In this document: in pieces, positions 1 through 6,195 of the stretch
Layout of the letters: each line of letters starts with the position of its first letter
Position numbering within the stretch: the stretch's first letter is position 1
Assembly: GCA_016550415.1 (NCBI GenBank)
Contig: JABXGU010000664.1
Coordinates: 1-12,668, forward strand
Source of the DNA: an archaeon
GTDB lineage: Archaea; Asgardarchaeota; Hermodarchaeia; Hermodarchaeales; Hermodarchaeaceae
Direction: 5' to 3'
DNA length: 12,668 bases
Notes under the pieces: generated by a model
Told to the model about the DNA's origin: nothing
What the model saw: the letters and a program-made list of their open reading frames with translations, nothing else
Databases searched by the model: none
Program-made: the position numbers and the translations under genes

Positions 1-3
1 ATA

Positions 4-110
4 TATTGTTGCTGAAGATATTTTTATTCATCTGTATGCAATGATATTCCGCTATTGTTGCTTAAAATTCGGTGAGACTAATCCGATTTCATTAATTGCG
101 TTGCAACAAT
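4..110. repeat. Short repeated motif TATTGTTGCT upstream of the metal exporter
   Basis: TATTGTTGCT occurs at 4-13 and again at 53-62, 49 bases apart. An inverted GCAACAAT lies at 103-110, again about 50 bases further on and 40 bases before the exporter's start codon. The even spacing could reflect regulator sites, for example metal-responsive control of the exporter. The motif is short and the region is AT-rich, so chance is a serious alternative. I see no gene in 1-149 and no clear TATA element. Confidence 0.2.
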
Positions 111-149
111 CTTTTTACCACACTAATGCTGGCATATTGACCACAAAAA

Positions 150-1661
150 ATGGATGAGAAGACCCATATTATGTATAAAGATCAGGGGCAAGAACTTCAT
201 TCAGGCCAAAAACCGATTCGAAAATGGTTTGGGATGGAAGAAAAACGAAGGGTCGCCTTCACCTCTATGCTGGCTGCCATTCTTCTTACAAGTACTAAGC
301 TAGTGGTTGGCCTTTTAACGAATAGCTTAGGGATTCTCTCGGAAGCCCTTCATTCAGCCCTTGACCTAATTGCTGCAGGGATGACACTATATGCTGTAAG
401 CGTCTCTTCAAAACCAGCAGATATTGAACACCAGTATGGTCATGAACGTATTGAAAATTTCTCAGCACTTATTGAGACAATACTCTTGTTATTTACAGTA
501 GCTTGGGTTATCTATGAGGCTGTCCGACGTATTATAATGCTTGACTTGAATGTGGATACAAACATCTTCGCATTCAGCGTAGTCATCTTAGCAATAATTG
601 TTGATTTTTCCAGATCACGAGCTCTTTCTCGTGTAGCGAAGAAATATGATAGTCAAGCCCTTGAAGCTGATGCACTCCACTTCAGATCAGATATACTAAG
701 CTCCAGCATAGTATTCGTCGGTTTGCTCTCAACACACTTTGGGTTCACTTTTGGTGACCCACTCGGAGCAATCGGTGTCGCTATTGTTGTATTGGTTATG
801 ACACTAAAATTGGGAAAAGAAACTGTTGAATACCTTTTAGATCGTGCACCAAAAGGACTCAACGAATCCATCGGCAAAGCTGTTGAAGAAATAGAAGGTG
901 TAATTGCCTGCGGACGCATTAGAATCCGCAAAGCAGGTCCAGTCACTTTTGTTGAGATGGGCATCTTCATCGATGAATCAGAGTCCATCAGTGGAGCTCA
1001 GCTAATTCGTCAACGTGTAACTAAAGCAATTACTGATGTTGTTGGACCCGCTGATGTCACTATTAGTATTCAACCAGACCAACGAGGATTCCAACGATTA
1101 ATAGAATCAATTCGCCATGAATGTGAAAAACTTGAATGGATTAAAGCAATCTCCAGTGTTCATGCATTCGAATTTGCAGACCAAGCCTGGATAACTCTCA
1201 CAATAGGCGTCAAAGGAAATGTAACTTTGGGTGAATCATATCAATGGATAACTCAACTCGAGGACAGTCTTCAAGAGAAATTCGGAATAATAACTCAAAT
1301 TATTACACATGTAGAACCAGTTCTTGACACCAAATACCCACTAATAGATATAGCAAGAGCAAAACGAAGAATTCATTCTCTGGTGGAGAAGAATCCACTT
1401 CTAAAACAGTGCCACGATGTGAAAATATTTCCGATAAGCAATAAAAACTACAGTCTAACCCTAAATTGCTTAGCCAATCCACTCCTTTCAATCAAGAAAG
1501 TTCATGATGCAACCAGAGATCTTGAGATAGTGATTCGTGAAGAATTTCCTACTATTTCTCAAATTGTCATCGAAGTAAAGCCCGAAAATAGGAAGCCTTT
1601 GAATAAGTCAGATGAGAGGAGTGTAAGAAGTAAAGGAGCTAACAAGGGAAGAGCGGAATAA
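150..1661 (+). CDS. Cation diffusion facilitator (CDF) metal exporter with three C-terminal domains
   Basis: A membrane antiporter of the CDF family, which exports divalent metals such as Zn2+, Co2+ or Fe2+ in exchange for protons. The membrane domain spans roughly residues 35-230. It carries the paired metal-site motifs of transmembrane helices 2 and 5: H68-A-L-D72 style (HSALD) and H177-F-R-S-D181. The family's loop motif YGHER follows helix 2 at 96-100. A two-His/two-Asp transport site is often associated with Zn2+ preference, which is an inference here. At 503 residues it is much longer than the usual 290-320. The tail reads as three successive CDF dimerisation domains, about 236-310, 312-391 and 397-478, ending in SIQP, THVEP and EVKP respectively. 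Only the second keeps the family's HVEP ending. The tail ends in a basic, probably disordered stretch (480-503). The start is ATG 150; ATG 171 (residue 8) is possible, and neither has a clear Shine-Dalgarno. It is transcribed alone and converges on the RuBisCO-like gene. Confidence 0.92.
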   Translation: MDEKTHIMYKDQGQELHSGQKPIRKWFGMEEKRRVAFTSMLAAILLTSTKLVVGLLTNSLGILSEALHSALDLIAAGMTLYAVSVSSKPADIEHQYGHERIENFSALIETILLLFTVAWVIYEAVRRIIMLDLNVDTNIFAFSVVILAIIVDFSRSRALSRVAKKYDSQALEADALHFRSDILSSSIVFVGLLSTHFGFTFGDPLGAIGVAIVVLVMTLKLGKETVEYLLDRAPKGLNESIGKAVEEIEGVIACGRIRIRKAGPVTFVEMGIFIDESESISGAQLIRQRVTKAITDVVGPADVTISIQPDQRGFQRLIESIRHECEKLEWIKAISSVHAFEFADQAWITLTIGVKGNVTLGESYQWITQLEDSLQEKFGIITQIITHVEPVLDTKYPLIDIARAKRRIHSLVEKNPLLKQCHDVKIFPISNKNYSLTLNCLANPLLSIKKVHDATRDLEIVIREEFPTISQIVIEVKPENRKPLNKSDERSVRSKGANKGRAE

Positions 1662-1737
1662 CTAAGGAATTTCAACGGGTTAATGGTGTCTTATTGATAT
1701 CGAAGTATTGCTAGGTAAGATAAACAATTAGACATAA

Positions 1738-3063
1738 TTACATTTCAAAACCGGTTTTTCCTGTTCCCCATTTTTCAAGAGCAATTTTTAGTTCATTATG
1801 ATCCTGAGCATAATCTTTCAATGAAACACCTTGAACACAGGCATCAATTGCTTGACGAAAAGCTCTTGCACCAGCAGAAGGACCACCATGTTCAGCAGGA
1901 AATGCATGTATTCCTCCACCGGTTCCAATCATGATATCATGCCCAAGGTCATCAATGACCATGGGGACATGACCGGGAGTAATACCGCCACTTGGCATTG
2001 GCATTGTGGGCCTAATGTGCAGGAGAGGATAGTTCATTGCACGAGCCATGTCAAGGTAGCGTTCCTTTAGTAGGGGCGCCTTGCCGTAGGGTGCTGGGAA
2101 GACTTCGATATCGATTCCAGCAATACGTGGCAATTTGCCAATAACTAGTTGTGTTGAAAGCCCAACGATTGGACTGTAACTCAGGGCACCAGCAATGTCC
2201 ATGTGTCCTAGTACAGGAACATTGATGCTGGGATCATCAGTGACTTGGCGGACTGCGCTATATCCTACAGCGAGATAATTGATCATTAGTGCATTGGCCC
2301 CATGCTCGATGGCTGCTTCTGCATTTTCCATTAGCTTGGGGATACGGTCTGTGATATTGACTGTGTAGAGTGTCTTCTCACCTTTTTCTGAATTGGCCTT
2401 ATCAATGGCTTCCATGTATAGTGGGAGGCGTTTAGTGATTCGATTAAATTCTGGGTCGGCGATTAGCTCATCATCTTTAATGACGTCAGCCCCGCCTCGT
2501 GCAGCTTCGTAGAGAAGCTTGGCACCAACCTCTGGAGAATAGCCTGTACAAGGCTTAATCATGTTATTAAGAAGTGGACGCCCCTTAACGCCAAGGGCTT
2601 TAAAAACACCATCAACGCCAAATTTTGGACCCTTGAAACCTTTAAGCCAACTCTTTGGAAAGCTAAGGTCTAGTACCTTGACACGGCCGCCCAAACTGAT
2701 GTTGCCAACCACAGTTGAGAGTAGCATCGGGATTTGCTGTCCAAAGTTTATCCAGGGAAAAGCTACCTGGATGATGTAGTGGCGATGGGTAACGTCTTTG
2801 GGCTGGCTGTATTCGGGGTAGGGTCCCTCGTATATGCCTATGACTTTGGCAACATGTTTCTTCCTCATTTGTGGTGTTTCGCCAGGAACAAGAATCCAGG
2901 TTCCAGTACTTTGCTCGACAGCAGCCATTTCTGCAATGTCTTTTATTGGGAGTCCAATTGGAACACCAACATAGTAGGTTCCAATGACATATTTCTCAGG
3001 ATCAATTTCATCGGGAAGTGAATTAGGTTGACTCTCAAAGGGAAGCTTCTCCTTTGATGGCAT
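1738..3063 (-). CDS. RuBisCO-like protein (form IV, non-CO2-fixing)
   Basis: A RuBisCO large-subunit homologue of 441 residues. Fold landmarks are clear: E50 with STGTW at 52-56, GN at 120-121, IKP at 169-171, KDDE at 196-199 and GGG at 382-384. In spinach numbering this keeps E60, N123, K175, the carbamylated K201 and the Mg2+ ligands D203/E204, so a metal-assisted enolisation centre is probably intact. Residues essential for CO2 fixation are replaced: K177 by C172, R295 by M288 (in GHMDIAGA), H327 by R351, loop-6 K334 by S358 or a neighbour, and S379 by I379. The segment RPTMPMPSGGITPG at 351-364 and the FPAPYGK stretch at 322-328 resemble form IV proteins, not forms I-III. Characterised form IV members act as enolases, isomerases or decarboxylase-type enzymes in methionine-salvage and sugar-acid pathways; no substrate can be assigned here. 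Start ATG 3063 follows a GAGGTG ribosome-binding site. It is divergent from the first surface-protein gene and convergent with the exporter. Confidence 0.93.
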   Translation of the reverse strand: MPSKEKLPFESQPNSLPDEIDPEKYVIGTYYVGVPIGLPIKDIAEMAAVEQSTGTWILVPGETPQMRKKHVAKVIGIYEGPYPEYSQPKDVTHRHYIIQVAFPWINFGQQIPMLLSTVVGNISLGGRVKVLDLSFPKSWLKGFKGPKFGVDGVFKALGVKGRPLLNNMIKPCTGYSPEVGAKLLYEAARGGADVIKDDELIADPEFNRITKRLPLYMEAIDKANSEKGEKTLYTVNITDRIPKLMENAEAAIEHGANALMINYLAVGYSAVRQVTDDPSINVPVLGHMDIAGALSYSPIVGLSTQLVIGKLPRIAGIDIEVFPAPYGKAPLLKERYLDMARAMNYPLLHIRPTMPMPSGGITPGHVPMVIDDLGHDIMIGTGGGIHAFPAEHGGPSAGARAFRQAIDACVQGVSLKDYAQDHNELKIALEKWGTGKTGFEM

Positions 3064-3074
3064 TATAACATTTA

Positions 3075-3080
3075 CACCTC
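3075..3080 (-). promoter_or_regulatory. Shine-Dalgarno of the RuBisCO-like gene
   Basis: On the minus strand GAGGTG lies 11 bases upstream of ATG 3063. It complements the archaeal 16S rRNA 3' end and fixes this start. Confidence 0.6.
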
Positions 3081-3120
3081 ACAATAACAAGTTAAGATGA
3101 TGTTCATTCTTGTCGATTGC

Positions 3121-3130
3121 TATATTTTAG
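3121..3130 (-). promoter_or_regulatory. Probable TATA box of the RuBisCO-like gene
   Basis: The minus strand reads CTAAAATATA here, an archaeal TATA-like element. Transcription would start about 25 bases downstream, near 3097, giving a short leader of roughly 35 bases that contains the GAGGTG site. Confidence 0.45.
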
Positions 3131-3288
3131 CCTTCTTAAAAAACAGTAATAATCAACAGGTATCTTCCAACCTTTTTCTTTTTTTAATAATTCTATGAGA
3201 TGCAATGATTAATTGAATTGCGTTTAAAACGCCTTAATTCGGATTCTTACTTCATTTTATGACATTTGAGTCCAACAAGCAAGACGGT

Positions 3289-3335
3289 GAACCTTAAAAG
3301 CCTGTTTTGTGGTCTATATTCAGATTCGGCTTGCT
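3289..3335 (+). promoter_or_regulatory. Promoter of first surface-protein gene
   Basis: AACCTTAAAAG at 3290-3300 is a BRE/TATA-like element. It is followed 23 bases on by ATATTCA (3316-3322), a plausible start-site region, then GCTTGCT (3329-3335). The same three elements with nearly identical spacing precede the paralogous gene, which strengthens the call. The implied leader is about 90 bases, longer than in the paralogue. Within it AGTTGTC (3351-3357) can pair with GACAA (3365-3369) or with GACAACT (3385-3391). Confidence 0.6.
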
Positions 3336-3396
3336 GCGGAAAAAAAGGAAAGTTGTCTTAATTTGACAAAGAACCATTTTTACTGACAACTAAGCC

Positions 3397-3402
3397 GAAG
3401 GA
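3397..3402 (+). promoter_or_regulatory. Ribosome-binding site, first surface protein
   Basis: GAAGGA lies 12 bases before ATG 3415 and 6 bases before an in-frame TTG at 3409. Spacing alone allows either start. ATG 3415 is preferred because its protein start (MNTTK) lines up with the second Met of the paralogue (MNLNK). Confidence 0.4.
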
Positions 3403-3414
3403 TATGATTTGAAA

Positions 3415-6039
3415 ATGAATACAACAAAATTATTTAGTCTTCTTTTGCTTACGGTTCTCTTCTGTTCTGCAATTCCCTTCAGTGTTGCACCAGTTCTTTC
3501 AAATACCTCCTCTAGCATCCCTCTGAGCGCGACAGGATCTAACGTACTAACTCCTTCACCAGAGCCAGCCCATCGAATCATCCCACTCTCAATGCTCGTT
3601 TATACCCAGTACGCTGACGTAGATTGGAAAGCAACTGGCGAATACAATAACACAATGGGTGCCATTATTGAAAACTATGGCACAGACTTCTACCAAACAA
3701 ATCTCACCGATTACACAAACCTAGCAACTGCCTTACCAGGAAATGACATTCTACTCATCCCTGAACAGGAAGTTGCTTCGCACGCAGAATTAGTAACAGT
3801 AGGACAAGCTTGGGGAACAACGCTTGCAGACTTTGTAACTGCTGGGGGTATCGTCATCCTCATGGACTACCATGGTGGTTCTGGTGATACGTACCAAATC
3901 TATAATCAGTCAAGCCTCATCACAATCGATGGTGATTATGATATTACATCGGCAACTGTTTACCGTGTAAATAGTTCAGATGCCTTAGCACGCGGTATAG
4001 CTAGCTCTTATACCGCACCAAATGGTGCATTGAGTTTCGACACAAGCGACGGCACAACTGTTGTTGATGATGGGGTATATCCTGTAGTTGTCCACAAAGT
4101 CATGGGTAAGGGTCACCTTGTGCTAATTGGTGCTGACTTCTATGCTCGTGAAGCAAATACTGATGAGATTCTAGTCAACGCAATACGATTGCACCGACAT
4201 GTAGTCTTCGACGATTCACATGGTCAATACGACAACATCTTCGGTGGCTTCAGTTCGTATGCTGATGACTTGGTAGCTGAGGGTTTTGCTGTATCAAGTA
4301 TGGGCAGCTTCAGTGCTTCATTCTTCGAAGCCTGTGACGTTCTTGTGATTCCAGCAGCTTCCTATTCTGTAGGTACTGCCTATTCAGTAGGAGAGATTGC
4401 TTCCATCAGAGCCTTTGTTGAAGGCGGAGGCGGCCTATTCCTAATTCAAGACTGGAAATTCTGGGATCCACATATTGAGCCCATAGCAAACGAATTCGGC
4501 TATGTAAGATCTAACTATGGTTGGCTTAATGACTCAGATGATTGCCCATTAGAATGGGGTTCCGTTGTATACTCAGGTGCCAATATACTCAATCATTCTT
4601 TGACGCTCGGCGTTTCCCAATTTGAGAACTATTGGGGCGGCGGTTTCTCAAGTCTACCTGCAGATGCACATAGTATCATAATAACAGACACAGATGGCAC
4701 AACAACATGGAATGACTCCACTACTTCGATCTACGGTGTTACAATATTTGCGGTTTCGACTTTCCAGTCAGGTCGTGTTGCTGTTACGCTTGATTTCAAT
4801 TGGCTACTGGATGACTCTGACCTAGATGGCGATGCAACATTTGATTACGATGAAAGCGATAACCAAATCATAGCGCTTAATACTATTAGGTGGTTATCTG
4901 CTGCAGGTTTGAAGGAACGCATTGTCCTCTTCGATGAATCACACACCCCATATGAAATCCTATCTGGCCAGTATCTTGACTTTGGAAACTACCTTACGAG
5001 CAATGGTTACACTCTACACTGGATGAGCACTTTCCATGCCACTTTACTTGATGAGGCACATGTTCTCTTCATTTGTGAAGGCATAGTAAGCTATTCGGTT
5101 GGTGAAATCAACGCAATCACCGAATTTGTCGTTAATGGTGGCGGCCTATTCCTAGCACTCGACTGGGGCGACTACGGAGACGAACTAGATCCTATTGGTA
5201 ACCAATTTGGTCTTGACCGATCAGACAACATTGATTATCTGAACGATACAGATGATTACATAGTATACGGATCTTATGTCAAATACGATGGTGTCAATAT
5301 CGGCACACATCCTATCATGCAGGGTATCTCACGAATTGAACTTGACCGTAGCACTGCCTTCGACAGCATTGGCGTTGGAACAGCCTTAGTTTCCACTGAT
5401 ACTGATGGTACAAGTGTTTGGAATTCTGGTAACACTATTGCCAATGGTCTTGCTGTCATTGCAGCTACAGAATATGAACTTGGACGCGTAGTATGTATCA
5501 CAGACGTCAACTTTTTCGAACTTGGAACAGATCCAGATGGTGATGGTGAAGATAACTTCTATGACAGCGATAACAACCTCTTTACAGTAAATGCATTCCA
5601 GTGGCTTGCTGAAAATCGTGCTCCCTCTGTAATAGTGACCTACCCGAATGGTGCTGAAACACTGACTGGTACAGCATCAATCACATGGACAGCAGTTGAT
5701 CCAAACAAAGATGCAATCACTTCATACGATGTCTATTACAGTGACAACAATGGTGGCACTTGGCACAGCATTGCACTTGGTCTCGCAACCCTTACAACTG
5801 ACTGGGACACTACTGGTGTTGATGATGGTGACCAGTACTTGATTCGTGTAGTTGCACACGACTATGAAATAGCCGGAGAAGACCAATCCGATGCTGTCTT
5901 CTCTGTAGACAATGTTACTCCAACACCTACTCCCCCCATTCCTGGTTTCCCATTCGAAGCTGTAGCCCTTGGTCTGCTCTTCAGTCTAGGTTTGGTCTTT
6001 GTTATACGGCGTCATGGACGACGTGAGGTGCACCACTAG
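3415..6039 (+). CDS. Secreted PGF-anchored surface protein, three amidotransferase-like (DUF4350/GIFT-like) domains, copy 1
   Basis: A large envelope protein (874 residues) of unknown function. A signal peptide covers about 1-29 (hydrophobic core FSLLLLTVLFCS). Three repeats of an alpha/beta fold follow, about 56-260, 261-496 and 501-734. Repeats 2 and 3 open with VVFDDSH (263-269) and IVLFDESH (503-510). Each has a Gly-rich strand (GGIVILMD 144-151, GGGGLFLIQD 337-346, GGGLFLALDW 575-584). Repeats 2 and 3 also carry a DTDGT turn (425-429, 662-666) and an Asp-rich loop near their ends (DSDLDGD at 467, DPDGDGEDN at 706) resembling Ca2+-binding loops. This pattern resembles the glutamine-amidotransferase-like fold of DUF4350, GldG and eukaryotic IFT52 GIFT domains; no catalytic Cys-His pair is apparent. 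An Ig/FN3-like domain spans 736-832, then a PTPTPP linker, PGFPFE (843-848), a membrane helix and RRHGRR, a PGF-type anchor. It likely faces outside the cell. TTG 3409 is an alternative start. Confidence 0.88.
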   Translation: MNTTKLFSLLLLTVLFCSAIPFSVAPVLSNTSSSIPLSATGSNVLTPSPEPAHRIIPLSMLVYTQYADVDWKATGEYNNTMGAIIENYGTDFYQTNLTDYTNLATALPGNDILLIPEQEVASHAELVTVGQAWGTTLADFVTAGGIVILMDYHGGSGDTYQIYNQSSLITIDGDYDITSATVYRVNSSDALARGIASSYTAPNGALSFDTSDGTTVVDDGVYPVVVHKVMGKGHLVLIGADFYAREANTDEILVNAIRLHRHVVFDDSHGQYDNIFGGFSSYADDLVAEGFAVSSMGSFSASFFEACDVLVIPAASYSVGTAYSVGEIASIRAFVEGGGGLFLIQDWKFWDPHIEPIANEFGYVRSNYGWLNDSDDCPLEWGSVVYSGANILNHSLTLGVSQFENYWGGGFSSLPADAHSIIITDTDGTTTWNDSTTSIYGVTIFAVSTFQSGRVAVTLDFNWLLDDSDLDGDATFDYDESDNQIIALNTIRWLSAAGLKERIVLFDESHTPYEILSGQYLDFGNYLTSNGYTLHWMSTFHATLLDEAHVLFICEGIVSYSVGEINAITEFVVNGGGLFLALDWGDYGDELDPIGNQFGLDRSDNIDYLNDTDDYIVYGSYVKYDGVNIGTHPIMQGISRIELDRSTAFDSIGVGTALVSTDTDGTSVWNSGNTIANGLAVIAATEYELGRVVCITDVNFFELGTDPDGDGEDNFYDSDNNLFTVNAFQWLAENRAPSVIVTYPNGAETLTGTASITWTAVDPNKDAITSYDVYYSDNNGGTWHSIALGLATLTTDWDTTGVDDGDQYLIRVVAHDYEIAGEDQSDAVFSVDNVTPTPTPPIPGFPFEAVALGLLFSLGLVFVIRRHGRREVHH

Positions 6040-6066
6040 CTGTGGCACCTCCCTCCCCCTTTTTTT
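6025..6066 (+). terminator. Terminator of first surface-protein gene
   Basis: GAGGTG (6025-6030) pairs with CACCTC (6046-6051). After a two-base bulge, CCAC (6033-6036) pairs with GTGG (6042-6045), leaving a five-base loop. A pyrimidine run ending in T7 (6060-6066) follows. The left arm includes the last codons, and the stop codon lies in the loop. It separates this unit from the next. Confidence 0.6.
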
Positions 6067-6110
6067 CTACAAGTTATCGAGATAAATCCCATTTTTCTAG
6101 AAAAAAGTTC

Positions 6111-6156
6111 AACCTTAAATAATCCGGTTCTAAGGATATTCATAACCTAGCTTGCT
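6111..6156 (+). promoter_or_regulatory. Promoter of second surface-protein gene
   Basis: AACCTTAAATAA (6111-6122) is a BRE/TATA-like element. ATATTCA follows at 6136-6142 and GCTTGCT at 6150-6156, the same order and spacing, within one base, as in front of the first copy. Transcription probably starts around 6137-6145, giving a leader of 50-60 bases. An AAAGGG just before 6187 is too close to serve the ATG at 6187 but is 9 bases from ATG 6196. Confidence 0.65.
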
Positions 6157-6195
6157 AATCGCTTTTTCGTTTAGCGGGTTAAAGGGATGAAAAAA

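Larger units (their letters stand above)
3064..3408. other. Divergent intergenic region with central imperfect palindrome
   Basis: This region separates the divergent RuBisCO-like and surface-protein genes. It holds a minus-strand TATA element (3121-3130), a T-rich tract on the plus strand (about 3172-3185), and a plus-strand promoter (3289-3322). Between them, 3215-3240 forms an imperfect palindrome: GAATTGCGTT, spacer TAA, AACGC, three unpaired bases, AATTC. It could be an operator shared by the two promoters. I see no ORF of credible quality here. Confidence 0.4.

Noticed and set aside
653..988. 111-codon open frame opposite the metal exporter
   Set aside because: It is complementary to conserved CDF sequence, and its composition (Ser/Pro/Thr-rich) is that of a reverse-frame artefact.
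1738..3063. Carboxylating form III RuBisCO in an AMP-salvage pathway
   Set aside because: The equivalents of K177, R295, H327, K334 and S379 are all replaced, and no AMP phosphorylase or ribose-1,5-bisphosphate isomerase gene is present in the window.
3172..3185. T-rich tract read as a plus-strand terminator
   Set aside because: There is no plus-strand gene upstream of it and no hairpin immediately before it.
3415..3500. Lipoprotein signal peptide, because both surface proteins have LFCS in the signal region
   Set aside because: The residues before the Cys (VLF, ILF) do not fit a lipobox, and the C-terminal PGF anchor already provides membrane attachment.
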